Source: Lysinibacillus macroides (GTDB lineage: Bacteria > Bacillota > Bacilli > Bacillales_A > Planococcaceae). Taken from it: 64,000 nucleotides of DNA. The stretch's first letter is position 1, and every line of letters starts with the position of its first letter. The stretch is from NCBI RefSeq assembly GCF_001281525.1, contig NZ_LGCI01000003.1, positions 124,231-188,230 of the forward strand, in the 5' to 3' direction. Made by a program: the position numbers and the translations under genes. The notes under the pieces were generated by a model that was not told the DNA's origin, made no database searches, and worked only from the letters and a program-made list of their open reading frames with translations. Below are positions 54,805-63,794 of this stretch, piece by piece.

Positions 54805-54817
54805 GTAAACTGTTTAC
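54805..54817. promoter_or_regulatory. Palindrome in the aceA / LytTR divergent region
   Basis: GTAAACTGTTTAC is a perfect 13-bp palindrome just before the ribosome binding site of the LytTR gene. A second imperfect repeat (CTGTT-CCAT-AACAG, about 54683-54696) lies nearer aceA. Both are candidate operators for the LytTR protein. Confidence 0.45.
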
Positions 54818-54837
54818 AAACAAGGGGGATATTCACA

Positions 54838-55509
54838 ATGAATAATAAGTTAAATTCTTGCACAAAAGATATTTCACAACAGTATATTATGATGTTGAAG
54901 GACTGGATTCCTACTGATGCATCCATAGCCATTGCTGTTGAAAATACGTACATTTATTTTCATTCCAGCCATCAAAATATCCGCTTAGAGGTGGGACAAC
55001 CTGTATTGCCAGGTAGTATCGCTGGGCAGGTGTTACAGACACGCCAAAAAACAGAAGCCATTTTAGATAACTCTCTATTTGATACACCCTATTATGGAAT
55101 TGGTTATCCCATTAACGTGCAAAATCAACCAGCAGCATTGGTAGTTGTCTTACCTCCAGCCTTCTCCGCCAAAAAAACAGAGCCATTTCAATTTTTAACT
55201 GGCAAGCAAGAAGAAGAATGGAACCCTATAGCTATCAATAAAATATCTCATATAGAAAGTCTGCAGAAAAAAACGTGGTTTTATGTAGATGGTGAACAAT
55301 TTAAAACGACTATTACACTTAAAGAACTACAAACGAGATTGCCATCCTATTTTATACGGATTCATAGATCCTATATTGTTAATATTCATTTTATAAAAAA
55401 GATGGCACGTGACCTTACATCAAACTTTATTGTTACATTGATTGATGGTAGTGAGCTACCGGTAAGTCAGTCCTATATTACGAATCTTAGAAATGCCCTT
55501 GAATTTTAG
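54838..55509 (+). CDS. LytTR-domain transcriptional regulator with N-terminal GAF-like region
   Basis: This protein of about 223 residues has an N-terminal sensor-like region of about 120 residues (SIAIAVENTYIYFHSS ... ILDNSLFDTPYYGIGYPI, GAF-like by pattern). A C-terminal LytTR DNA-binding domain follows (FYVDGEQFKTTITLKELQTRL ... YFIRIHRSYIVNIHFIKKM ... LPVSQSYITNLRNAL). There is no receiver domain, so it is not a classical two-component regulator. ATG 54838 has AAGGGGG upstream. Divergence from aceA makes control of isocitrate lyase its most likely job, perhaps in response to a small metabolite; that is inference. Confidence 0.85.
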   Translation: MNNKLNSCTKDISQQYIMMLKDWIPTDASIAIAVENTYIYFHSSHQNIRLEVGQPVLPGSIAGQVLQTRQKTEAILDNSLFDTPYYGIGYPINVQNQPAALVVVLPPAFSAKKTEPFQFLTGKQEEEWNPIAINKISHIESLQKKTWFYVDGEQFKTTITLKELQTRLPSYFIRIHRSYIVNIHFIKKMARDLTSNFIVTLIDGSELPVSQSYITNLRNALEF

Positions 55510-55514
55510 AAATA

Positions 55515-55556
55515 GTAAGCGGCTGAAGTTTGAATGGAAACCTCAGCCGCTTAAAT
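55515..55556 (+). terminator. Rho-independent terminator of the LytTR gene
   Basis: TAAGCGGCTGA-a-GTTT pairs with AAAC-c-TCAGCCGCTTA, followed by AATTTTA. Confidence 0.85.
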
Positions 55557-55719
55557 TTTATCCACTTGTAAAAACGAATGCTTTATGAACGTGTATCATT
55601 AGCTATTGCATGGTACATAAAGTGAACCTTCATTCAGCGGAGATTTTCCTCATCTCCTACTGATTGGACGTTTCACCAATCGAGTTCTTATAGGCTAAAA
55701 GTAATTATTTCATTCAAGA
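55557..55719. other. Spacer with two adjacent stem-loops
   Basis: GGAGAT-TTTCCTC-ATCTCC (extended by CAG/CTG outside) is followed at once by GATTGG / CCAATC. The compact double hairpin, not attached to a T-tract, looks like a small dispersed repeat, but only one copy is visible here. Confidence 0.35.
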
Positions 55720-55902
55720 CTATCTCTTTGATTGTTTAGCAAGCACCTGCTGAGGTTTTTCTTGCTCAAAGCGTTTCTTCTTTGTTACATCTAATTGTGT
55801 AATACTGCCATTATGAATCGTTATGGTGATTGCTCCATAGCTAATGTTCGATAAATGATCTACAATTTCCTTGAATACATCTGCTTTTATATTTGTCATC
55901 AT
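55720..55902 (-). CDS. YezD-family protein (DUF2292)
   Basis: This 60-aa protein matches the short DUF2292/YezD pattern (EIVDHLSNISYGAITITIHNGSITQLDVTKK). Members are often found with sulfur-assimilation genes in Bacilli. The function is unknown. Its ATG overlaps the flavokinase stop (ATGA), so the two are co-translated. GAGGGGTG precedes the start. Confidence 0.8.
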   Translation of the reverse strand: MMTNIKADVFKEIVDHLSNISYGAITITIHNGSITQLDVTKKKRFEQEKPQQVLAKQSKR

Positions 55903-56300
55903 GAAACACCCCTCAATGCTTTACTTTTAAATTGATTTCGAGCATATTGTACATCTAGTTGGAGCTGCTGAATCAGCGCTTCTATGCTCTTAAATTTTTT
56001 CTCTGGTCGTATCGGAAATACAATTTTAACATTCATATGCTCTTCATAAATGCTATCCTGAAAATCTAAAATATGCACCTCTACTGTCTGATGATTACCA
56101 TCATTAAATGTTGGACGATTACCAATGTTCATCACACCATTGTATAACTGATTCTTTAAATAAACCTCTACACCATATACACCATTCGTCGGAATACAGC
56201 TGGCTGAAGTCGCTATATTGGCAGTTGGAAAGCCTATTGTTCTGCCAAGTCGCTTACCGTGTCTTACTTTTCCTTCAATCAATTGAAGCAATGCTGTCAT
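55899..56300 (-). CDS. Stand-alone riboflavin kinase (RibR-like)
   Basis: This 133-aa protein is a flavokinase domain without the FAD synthetase half of RibF. It has the riboflavin kinase signature GKRLGRTIGFPTANI, then GVYGVEVYL, GVMNIGNRPTFN and VEVHILDFQDSIYEE. It would convert riboflavin and ATP to FMN. In B. subtilis a monofunctional flavokinase (RibR) is encoded in a sulfur-compound operon with FMN-dependent monooxygenases. The same association is seen here, 0.7 kb downstream of ssuD. Confidence 0.85.
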   Translation of the reverse strand: MTALLQLIEGKVRHGKRLGRTIGFPTANIATSASCIPTNGVYGVEVYLKNQLYNGVMNIGNRPTFNDGNHQTVEVHILDFQDSIYEEHMNVKIVFPIRPEKKFKSIEALIQQLQLDVQYARNQFKSKALRGVS

Positions 56301-56358
56301 ATGATTCCCTCCTCTTAAAATCTGACATACCTATCCATTACTAATTAAACTCATAATT

Positions 56359-56649
56359 TTAGTATGTTTTAGAATCAAACCTTTCTGTACTAAATTGTTG
56401 TAATGCATATGCAAGATTCCCTTGACCAAACTTATAAAATTTAGCTCTTTTACTGGGCTGAACATACTTTTTCAAAAAAACGACGATGGCTTTTCTACGG
56501 TCATAAATATGATGAAATCCTGTATCAAAGAGCTTTTCATCAATTGTATTGTATACGCCTCGATTGATCGAAAACGTCATCTCACACCATTTCGCAAATT
56601 TTAAATCGGGTACATGATAAATTTCCTCAATATCTATATTTTTATCCAT
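56359..56649 (-). CDS. Small protein of unknown function
   Basis: This 96-aa soluble protein (MDKNIDIEEIYHVPDLKFAK at the start) has a basic C-terminal half (DRRKAIVVFLKKYVQPSKRAK). I do not recognise the family. ATG 56649 has a strong AAAGGAGGAGCAGGA site, which supports translation; a longer in-frame start at 56703 would lie inside the upstream terminator. It is between the ssuD terminator and the flavokinase gene. Confidence 0.65.
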   Translation of the reverse strand: MDKNIDIEEIYHVPDLKFAKWCEMTFSINRGVYNTIDEKLFDTGFHHIYDRRKAIVVFLKKYVQPSKRAKFYKFGQGNLAYALQQFSTERFDSKTY

Positions 56650-56943
56650 TCCTGCTCCTCCTTTACTATTCTTTATATGTAAACAGAAAAGGTTCCTTAT
56701 CAATTAACAGACAAGGAACCTCTAGTCGACTAGTAGGTATAGTATATGGGTTAAGTTCATTTTGCCTGCGTACGATTGTTGCCAAATAAGCATAAATGAC
56801 TTCAAACTTTTAAAGTAGGTAGTTATTATAATACTCAACCTGAATACCAAAGTAAAGTATTTTTATAAGAATTGTTATCTTTAATATCTGCACTTATTAA
56901 ACTTGTTGCGGTAAAACTATTTTTCCTAGTCAAAATACCCCTA
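56650..56943. other. Spacer downstream of ssuD
   Basis: It contains the terminator at 56684-56722 and, next to it, the perfect 12-bp palindrome CTAGTCGACTAG (56722-56733). The remainder is AT-rich with no supported gene; a promoter for the 96-aa gene must lie between the terminator and 56665. Confidence 0.45.
56684..56722 (-). terminator. Rho-independent terminator of the ssuE-ssuD unit
   Basis: AGGTTCCTT pairs with AAGGAACCT (9 bp, 14-nt loop), followed on the minus strand by TTTTCTG. It lies some 220 bases past the ssuD stop. Confidence 0.7.
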
Positions 56944-58068
56944 TCACTTCAGTGTAACGGATTGTATATCCCCACCAAACGGACTAAAAAACACACGGTC
57001 ATTTGTGTTATCTTTCTTCTGAACTGGTAGTTTAGGAAATAATAATTCCGCAACATTATAGGCTTCCTCTAAATGTGGGTAGCCCGAGAAAATAAAGGTT
57101 TCAATTCCTAAATCGGCATATTCCTGAATACGTGCGGCAACTGTATCTGGATCACCAACCAAAGCAGTTCCGGCTCCTGTACGAACAAGACCTACACCCG
57201 CCCAAAGATTTGGACTAATTTCTAATTTAGTCCGATCCCCTTTATGCAACTCTGTCATTAAACGCTGCCCTTCTGAATCCATACGACTAAATACTTTTTG
57301 AGCCTGCTCAATCGTTTCATCATCTACATATTGAATTAAATCATTTGCTGCCTGCCATGCTTCTTCCTCTGTTCTGCGGACAATCAGATGAAGACGAATG
57401 CCAAATTTAATTGTTCGTCCTTGTTCCTCCGCTAATGCGCGCATCTTAATAATTTTTTCCTCCACCTGCACTGGTGGCTCTCCCCATGTTAAATAGGCAT
57501 CAATATGTTTTGCAGCTACTTGCATCGCAATACCTGAAGACCCCCCAAAATACAGAGGTGGATAGGGCTGCTGAATAGTTTCATATGGCAATTGACCGCC
57601 AGCTACTTTCAAGTAATCCCCCTCAAAATCAACAGTATTTTCCGTGAATAAATTGCGCCAGATGGTTAAAAATTCATCTGTTAATTTATAGCGTTCATCA
57701 TGATCAAGGAAGAAGCCCTCTCCTGCTAACTCGACAGGGTCTCCTCCAGCCACTACGTTAATCAGCAACCGACCACCTGAAAAACGATCTAATGTCGATG
57801 ACAGTCTAGCTGCAAAGCTTGGGGACATTAAGCCAGGTCGTACGGCTACCAAAAATTTTAGATTTTCAGTAGCAGCAAGCAAACTCGACGCAACAACAAA
57901 GCCCTCCTCACAAGTTTTCCCTGTTGGAATGAGTACACCTGTATATCCAAGCTGATCGACTGCCTGTGCGATTTGCCGTGTATAATCAAAGGTCGCTGGT
58001 CGTGCCCCCTCATATGAATTTAAATAGCGTACATCGCCATTCGTTGGAATAAACCAAAATACTTCCAT
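56944..58068 (-). CDS. ssuD: FMNH2-dependent alkanesulfonate monooxygenase
   Basis: This 374-aa flavin monooxygenase of the bacterial luciferase-like group matches SsuD throughout: [16 protein letters not shown] at the start, [67 protein letters not shown]. It cleaves alkanesulfonates to aldehyde and sulfite using FMNH2 and O2. FMNH2 would come from ssuE two genes upstream. It is the last gene of the ssuE unit. No ssuABC transporter lies in the window. Confidence 0.93.
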   Translation of the reverse strand: MEVFWFIPTNGDVRYLNSYEGARPATFDYTRQIAQAVDQLGYTGVLIPTGKTCEEGFVVASSLLAATENLKFLVAVRPGLMSPSFAARLSSTLDRFSGGRLLINVVAGGDPVELAGEGFFLDHDERYKLTDEFLTIWRNLFTENTVDFEGDYLKVAGGQLPYETIQQPYPPLYFGGSSGIAMQVAAKHIDAYLTWGEPPVQVEEKIIKMRALAEEQGRTIKFGIRLHLIVRRTEEEAWQAANDLIQYVDDETIEQAQKVFSRMDSEGQRLMTELHKGDRTKLEISPNLWAGVGLVRTGAGTALVGDPDTVAARIQEYADLGIETFIFSGYPHLEEAYNVAELLFPKLPVQKKDNTNDRVFFSPFGGDIQSVTLK

Positions 58069-58080
58069 TATTTTTCCTCC

Positions 58081-59247
58081 TTATGAATATGGTGAAATTT
58101 CTGGATATTTCCCGTTTAATGCAAATTGTCCAATATCCCTTATTTTGTAATCAATAGGATCATGTAGCGTATGGGTTCGAACATTACGCCAATAACGGTC
58201 AAAATTATACTTTGCCGATGTAGCACGTGCACCCATTAGTTCAAACATGCCATTTGTAATGTCTAATGCTGTTTTAACAATTTGAACCTTCGCTGTTGCC
58301 ACAGCAATACTGCATTCACTACGCTGCTTGATGGTGAGCTGCTGTCTGTCATTCCAAGTAGCCTGTAGGTGGTCATTAGCGATATTAGACAAGGCTATAG
58401 CCGCCTGTAATTTAACAAAAAACTCACCATAATGGTAGACATAGTACGGGTCTTCGGAAGCGTCCTGTACATTTGCTGTTAACCATGGTCTCGTAAAGTT
58501 TTTCGTATATTCCTTTGCGGCCTGAAATGCTCCTTCAGCCGTTCCTAACAGGACATGATTTAAAATGGATTGTGCGATATGTGTACGGATAGTTGATTTA
58601 AGACTGATAGTATGTGTGGGATTTGCAACAAGCACCTCTTGTGCTAAAACTTCTACATGCTCAAACTGAACACTTCCGCTATCTGTTTGCCTTTGTCCAA
58701 AGCTATCCCAGTCATTTTCAACAAGTATACCTGTTCTTTTAGTAGGTATTATAGCAAATAAAACGCCCTCTTCATCTCTCTTTTGTGCAGAAATTAATAA
58801 AAGGTCTGAGTCACTGGCCCCTGAGCAAAAGCTTTTCACACCATTAATTTCCCAACCAGACTGTGTTTTTGTAGCTGTGACACGTTGATCTAATGGATTA
58901 AATGCATTACCCCAAAATAAATTTCTCTCGGCTGTCTGCTGAGCATAATATGCAAATTGCCTCTCTGTACCATAAAGATCTACAGTCGCTAAACATAAAA
59001 AGTGATAACCAAATAAATGAGCCAGCGAGCTATCCACCTGTGCAATTTGTTTAATAATAGCCAGCACATTTAACCAATCTTGCCCGTATCCACCTAATTC
59101 TTTAGGTGTGATTAGACCTAATAAATCACTGCGGCGAATCAAATCTCGCTGCTCCTTAGCAGTACCACCTTCCTTATCACGCTCACTCGCTGTTACTGCA
59201 AATTTGTCGATGAGGTCGCTCACAATCGCACTGATTACTGTCATCAT
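58081..59247 (-). CDS. Acyl-CoA-dehydrogenase-fold flavin monooxygenase (DszC/SfnC-like)
   Basis: This 388-aa protein has the acyl-CoA dehydrogenase fold but sits between ssuE and ssuD, as do the reduced-flavin monooxygenases DszC and SfnC. Visible are RSDLLGLITPKELGGYGQDW, GVKSFCSGASDSDLLL and a C-terminal FELMGARATSAKYNFDRYWRN segment typical of the DszC/SfnB group. The catalytic Glu base of true acyl-CoA dehydrogenases is not evident. It probably oxygenates an organosulfur compound with FMNH2 from SsuE; the substrate is not determinable. Confidence 0.82.
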   Translation of the reverse strand: MMTVISAIVSDLIDKFAVTASERDKEGGTAKEQRDLIRRSDLLGLITPKELGGYGQDWLNVLAIIKQIAQVDSSLAHLFGYHFLCLATVDLYGTERQFAYYAQQTAERNLFWGNAFNPLDQRVTATKTQSGWEINGVKSFCSGASDSDLLLISAQKRDEEGVLFAIIPTKRTGILVENDWDSFGQRQTDSGSVQFEHVEVLAQEVLVANPTHTISLKSTIRTHIAQSILNHVLLGTAEGAFQAAKEYTKNFTRPWLTANVQDASEDPYYVYHYGEFFVKLQAAIALSNIANDHLQATWNDRQQLTIKQRSECSIAVATAKVQIVKTALDITNGMFELMGARATSAKYNFDRYWRNVRTHTLHDPIDYKIRDIGQFALNGKYPEISPYS

Positions 59248-59260
59248 TCCATTCCCTCTT

Positions 59261-59779
59261 TCAATGCACTGTTATTTTTGCTAAGGCTAACTTTAGCTGA
59301 TTGTCAATGCGTGTGATGACTTCCTCATCAATGACAAAATCTGTTGCTGCTTTTTTAATGTATCGATCTAAAATATAAATCCCCTGTAAAATCTGCGTTG
59401 CACCTAACGAGGCAAGCACTGGTTTTAACGCATAATCAATCGCTAATAAATGATGTAATGTTCCACCAACTGCAATCGGAATCACAATTTTATTTTCCAA
59501 CCCCTTTTGTGGCAGCAAATCTAAATAAGTTTTTAAAATACCCGAATATGCAGCCTTATAGACAGGTGTTAATATAATAACCACCTCCGCGTCTGCCACT
59601 AATTGATTGGCTGCAATAATTTCTTCATGGTTAAAATTAGCTGAAAGTAAATCCTGAGCGGGTAATCGATAAATATCAATTATTTTAATATCTCTCACAG
59701 CTTGCTCAATATAACTTTTCACACCGTTTACACGTGAAAAGCTTGAATTTGTTCCATTAATAATGACTGTACTTGACAT
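59261..59779 (-). CDS. ssuE: NAD(P)H-dependent FMN reductase
   Basis: This 172-aa flavodoxin-fold reductase resembles SsuE: INGTNSSFSRVNGVKSYIE at the phosphate-binding start, VVIILTPVYKAAYSGILKTYLDLLP and VIPIAVGGTLHHLLAIDYALKPVL. It supplies FMNH2 to the neighbouring two-component monooxygenases. GGAGG precedes the ATG. A hairpin terminator lies 50 bases upstream, so it may have its own promoter as well as receiving read-through. Confidence 0.92.
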   Translation of the reverse strand: MSSTVIINGTNSSFSRVNGVKSYIEQAVRDIKIIDIYRLPAQDLLSANFNHEEIIAANQLVADAEVVIILTPVYKAAYSGILKTYLDLLPQKGLENKIVIPIAVGGTLHHLLAIDYALKPVLASLGATQILQGIYILDRYIKKAATDFVIDEEVITRIDNQLKLALAKITVH

Positions 59780-59828
59780 TTTAAAACCTCCAAAAATTGT
59801 ATTGTTGAGAACAGCTCACCTTTCCAAA

Positions 59829-59867
59829 ACAAAAAGCACTTATTCACAATGCTATGAACAAGTGCCT
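59829..59867 (-). terminator. Terminator or attenuator between the NtaA-type gene and ssuE
   Basis: GCACTT-g-TTCA pairs with TGAA-t-AAGTGC and is followed on the minus strand by TTTTTG. It divides the organosulfur cluster into two transcription units or attenuates the second. Confidence 0.75.
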
Positions 59868-59899
59868 CTATTATGTATAGTTGGCCATTCAATCTATCA

Positions 59900-61291
59900 T
59901 TAAATTACTTTTGCTTTATTACTATCTTTTCTATAATTTGCACCTATATGCTCTTGGGCTAAATAGGCTTTACCTTTTCCAAATAACTTTTCACGATAAA
60001 CGCCCTCCTCGTACGCTGTTTTTAACAGCCCACGTCGTTGCAGCTCAGGTGTCACCAAATCTGCAAAGTCAATAAAAGTCCCTGGTGTAATAGCATATGC
60101 TATGTTAAAGCCATCAATATCAGTTTCATCCACCCATTCTTCAAATTTATCAACAATTTGCTTAGGAGTTCCTACAACAACAGGTCCCATACCACCAATA
60201 CCTGCAAAAGTAGCTAATTCCCTTACTGTCCATTTTTTATTTGGACTAAATTTTGTTAAGACTTCCAGTAGGGATTTTATGGCGTTTGTTTCAATGTAGT
60301 TGATTTCCTCATCTAAATCATATTGCGAGAAATCCACACCTGACCAGCCACTTAGCAGCGTTAATGCACCTTCTAAGCTAACATAGCTTGCTAACTCATC
60401 ATATTTAGCCCATGCTTCTTGCTCCGTTTCACCAACAATTGGTGTAAATAAAGCAAACACCTTTAAGCTCTGTGGATCTCTGCCTTCATCTCGAGTTTTT
60501 TGGCGCAAGTCCTTCACATATGCCGTACTTGCCTCCTTTGATGGTACAGAAATAAATGTACATTCTGCATGCTTTGCTGCGAATTTTTTACCAGCCTCCG
60601 AGGCTCCTGCCTGGAATAATACTGGTGTTCGTTGTGGCGATGGCTCACATAAATGGATACCAGGAACATCAAAATACTTCCCTTTATGTTGAATCTCATG
60701 AATTTTTGTAGGGTCTGTAAATATACCAGTTTCTTTATCACGAATGACAGCCTGTTCCTCCCAGCTTCCTTCCCACAGCTTATAACATACCTCTAAGTAC
60801 TCATCGGCAATATGATAACGCTCTTGGTGCTGGAACCTATCCCCTATATCAATATTTTTAGTGCCGCTTTCTAAATAGGAGGTAACGATATTCCAAGCAA
60901 CTCTGCCTTTTGTCAGATGATCGAGTGTTGAAATACGTCGAGCAAATGGATAGGGATGCTCAAAGGTTGTCGAGCATGTAATACCAAATCCTAAATGCTT
61001 TGTAGCATGTGACATAGCAGATACCAGCAAAATAGGATCATTGACTGGTACTTGTGTTGCCTCCCGTATCGTTGTTTCTTTATCATTGCCATAGACATCA
61101 TAAATACCTATTACATCGGCAATAAACAGTCCATCAAAACGTCCTTTTTCCAACGTTTTTGCTAGCTCCACCCAATACTCAATATCCTTATAGCGCCATG
61201 CCTGATCATCTGGATGTCTCCACAGACCTGGTGACTGGTGCGCCACACAATTCATATCAAATGCATTCAAATAGATGCGCTTTTTCTTCAT
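59900..61291 (-). CDS. NtaA/DmoA-family FMN-dependent monooxygenase
   Basis: This 463-aa luciferase-like enzyme belongs to the NtaA/SnaA/DszA/DmoA group: LNAFDMNCVAHQSPGLWRHP at the start, GITCSTTFEHPYPFARRIST, GRVAWNIVTSYLESGTKNI, GDRFQHQERYHIADEYLEVC, FQAGASEAGKKFA. Relatives oxidise nitrilotriacetate, dibenzothiophene sulfone or dimethyl sulfide, and B. subtilis YtnJ of the ytmI operon is in the same family. Here the organosulfur context points to a sulfur substrate. It requires external FMNH2. Confidence 0.88.
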   Translation of the reverse strand: MKKKRIYLNAFDMNCVAHQSPGLWRHPDDQAWRYKDIEYWVELAKTLEKGRFDGLFIADVIGIYDVYGNDKETTIREATQVPVNDPILLVSAMSHATKHLGFGITCSTTFEHPYPFARRISTLDHLTKGRVAWNIVTSYLESGTKNIDIGDRFQHQERYHIADEYLEVCYKLWEGSWEEQAVIRDKETGIFTDPTKIHEIQHKGKYFDVPGIHLCEPSPQRTPVLFQAGASEAGKKFAAKHAECTFISVPSKEASTAYVKDLRQKTRDEGRDPQSLKVFALFTPIVGETEQEAWAKYDELASYVSLEGALTLLSGWSGVDFSQYDLDEEINYIETNAIKSLLEVLTKFSPNKKWTVRELATFAGIGGMGPVVVGTPKQIVDKFEEWVDETDIDGFNIAYAITPGTFIDFADLVTPELQRRGLLKTAYEEGVYREKLFGKGKAYLAQEHIGANYRKDSNKAKVI

Positions 61292-61330
61292 AATAGTCTG
61301 CCCTCTCTACCCTCGCTTATCTTTAATTAA

Positions 61331-62554
61331 TTATGCAGTTGTTGAAGCGTCCTTGTCTTCTCCCCATAGCTCTAATGGCAAATCTAAAATCAGTTTGCCG
61401 ACTTGATCGCGCCCAATATGATTGGAGGGAGCCATTGGAATACCCGCACGTGCATCACGATATAGTCTCTCAAAAATACCTTCTGCATAACCATAGCCGC
61501 CAGCTACTTCCATCGCTACACGAGCTGCAAAATCAGCAAGCTCCGTTGTTTGCACCTTAAATTCTACAATTTCTCTACCTAATAAAGAGAGAGATTCACC
61601 TTTGGCTAATAGCTCATCATGATGACGGGCTAAATCTAACTGCCAAGCCTTTAAAGCTGTAATTTGAATTTGAACCTCTGCTAATCTTGCTCGTAATACT
61701 TGGTAATCAGCAAGCCGTTTATTAAACCCTTTGTTTACAGCACTTTTCACATGATTTACCGCAGCATCTAATGCTCCCTGGGCTACTCCTAACCAAGCCG
61801 AAGATAAACCTACTAAATAAATAGGATTAATGCCCTCTGCAATAATATCCTTGCCTAAGCCCTCCTTCCCTAAAAGATCTCGCTTTGGTACAACGACATC
61901 ATCATAACGAATAGGTCCACTATGATTCCCACGCACACCTAATGCCTTCCAGGGCTGTGCTGTAATACCTTTACTTTTACCATCTACAATAAAGAAGCTA
62001 AGATCACTAACATCCTCACTATCTGGCGTTCTTGTTTGTAATAAATAGAAATCGGCTTGACCTCCACTCGTTGTAAAGGATTTTTCCGCATTAATAATAT
62101 AATCTTCTGCTCGACGCTCCGCTTGGCTTAAACTATACCAAACATGACCACGTGTTGCTTTTTCGCTAATCGAAAATGTACCAATTAATCCATCACGAAT
62201 CGGCAATAGCCAGCGTTCCTTTTGCTCATCATTTCCATATAAATGAATGCCCTGTGCACCACCAACATGCATCGCATATACGAGTGCAGTCGAAGCATCC
62301 ACCTTGCCAATTTCCTCTGCGGCAATGGCAAATCCTAAATAACCTAAGCCTAAGCCACCCCACTTTTCATCAATTGTGACAGAATTCCACCCTTCTTTTG
62401 CTAAAGATAGAAGGTTTTCACGTGGGAATTTTGCTTCCTTATCAATAATTTCTGCATTTGCTTTAATGACTGTTTCAATAATTGGACGAATTCGCTGACG
62501 AATCTCCTCTACATATTCTCTGGAATAAGGATTTTTTTCTGATACTATACTCAT
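61331..62554 (-). CDS. Acyl-CoA-dehydrogenase-fold enzyme (SfnB-like)
   Basis: This 407-aa protein keeps more of the acyl-CoA dehydrogenase pattern than its neighbours (WGGLGLGYLGFAIAAEEIGKVD, NAEKSFTTSGGQADFYLLQ, EVAGGYGYAEGIFERLYRDAR). It may be a true flavin-containing dehydrogenase or an FMNH2-dependent oxygenase. It lies 13 bases after another member of the same superfamily and 39 bases before the NtaA-type gene, all on one strand. The function in sulfur scavenging is inferred from context. Confidence 0.82.
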   Translation of the reverse strand: MSIVSEKNPYSREYVEEIRQRIRPIIETVIKANAEIIDKEAKFPRENLLSLAKEGWNSVTIDEKWGGLGLGYLGFAIAAEEIGKVDASTALVYAMHVGGAQGIHLYGNDEQKERWLLPIRDGLIGTFSISEKATRGHVWYSLSQAERRAEDYIINAEKSFTTSGGQADFYLLQTRTPDSEDVSDLSFFIVDGKSKGITAQPWKALGVRGNHSGPIRYDDVVVPKRDLLGKEGLGKDIIAEGINPIYLVGLSSAWLGVAQGALDAAVNHVKSAVNKGFNKRLADYQVLRARLAEVQIQITALKAWQLDLARHHDELLAKGESLSLLGREIVEFKVQTTELADFAARVAMEVAGGYGYAEGIFERLYRDARAGIPMAPSNHIGRDQVGKLILDLPLELWGEDKDASTTA

Positions 62555-62567
62555 TCATTTTCCTCCT

Positions 62568-63776
62568 TTAGAAATATACTTCATTAATGGGTAGGTCGAT
62601 TTTATTTACTTCATAATTCCCAATTGCCCTTGCCTTGTAGACGGTTGGATTATGAGAAGAGATCGTACGAATATTGCGCCAATGCCGATCTAAATGGGCT
62701 GTTTTGCGTGTAGCAGAAGCCCCTCCCACCTCAAATAACAGTGTTGCTGCCTCGAGAGCTAGCTTGTCGACAACAACTTTAGCCTGGGCTGCACGCAATG
62801 ATGCTTGATGGCTTGCTTTGTATGAAATAATGCCCTTGTCAGCCGCTTCAATAGCTTCATCTAGCTCCTTCGCTGCTGCCAATACAATTGCTTTAGCGGC
62901 AAAGGCACGACTAGATAATTCGCCCACCACTTGTAGTAGCTGTGGATCTTCCGTTGGTTTTTCTGCCGCTGCAAAACTAAATGTTCTTGTTCTAGTTGAT
63001 AGTAAATTTACCGCATCCTCTACAATAGTATGTAGAATTCCTACAATAACAGCCTGTAAGAATAACTGTAAATGCGCATTGAATGGTGTTGTATGATCAG
63101 GAATAATAAAAACTTCCGATTTTTCAACAAATACATGATTTAAGTTTGTTGTACCACTTCCCGTTAAGGTTTGACCAAATCCATCCCAATCATCTACCAC
63201 TTCAATGCCCTCTCGATCAGTTGGCAAAATCACTCGAACCGTTTTGCCGTTGATATCCGAAGCCATAATTTCTACCCACTCTGCATATAAAGTGCCTGTG
63301 CTGAAATATTTTGTACCATTTAGACGATATCCTTCACCATCTACTGTTAGGTTCGTTTCAAATTGGAAAAGACCCGCATTTGTACTATTTAGCTCTGTAA
63401 AACCATTACCAATTAAATTGCCTTTCGCAATCGTTTCAAGCCATTTCACATTTTGTAAATTCTCTTTATCTAATAAAAACTGCTCGACTGCATAAAAATG
63501 GTAGCGTAGACTATGCGCAACATCTGGGTCTGCCGCTGCTAACTGAATAAGGACATCAAATACATCTTGAATGCTTGTACCAGCTCCGCCAAGTTCTTCA
63601 GGTAATCGTAATGCGCCTAAACGTGCCTTTTTAATTAACTGAATCGCATGATTTGGATGTGCTGTTTGGTTTTCCCTACGCCGTTTTGCAGCATCATCTT
63701 TAATTTCTTGTAACAGCTTTGTTAATTCCTCACTATTAGGTTTGACAATTGGACCTAACGTTACTTGTATGGACAT
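62568..63776 (-). CDS. Acyl-CoA-dehydrogenase-fold flavin monooxygenase (SfnB/DszC-like)
   Basis: This 402-aa protein has ARLGALRLPEELGGAGTS, GTKYFSTGTLYAEWVEI and the C-terminal FEVGGASATRKTAHLDRHWRN motif shared with the DszC/SfnB group. It is the third member of this fold in the cluster. Duplicate, divergent copies suggest different organosulfur substrates. It starts with ATG 19 bases after the preceding flavin monooxygenase gene. Confidence 0.82.
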   Translation of the reverse strand: MSIQVTLGPIVKPNSEELTKLLQEIKDDAAKRRRENQTAHPNHAIQLIKKARLGALRLPEELGGAGTSIQDVFDVLIQLAAADPDVAHSLRYHFYAVEQFLLDKENLQNVKWLETIAKGNLIGNGFTELNSTNAGLFQFETNLTVDGEGYRLNGTKYFSTGTLYAEWVEIMASDINGKTVRVILPTDREGIEVVDDWDGFGQTLTGSGTTNLNHVFVEKSEVFIIPDHTTPFNAHLQLFLQAVIVGILHTIVEDAVNLLSTRTRTFSFAAAEKPTEDPQLLQVVGELSSRAFAAKAIVLAAAKELDEAIEAADKGIISYKASHQASLRAAQAKVVVDKLALEAATLLFEVGGASATRKTAHLDRHWRNIRTISSHNPTVYKARAIGNYEVNKIDLPINEVYF

Positions 63777-63794
63777 ATAAGCACCTGCCTTTTC

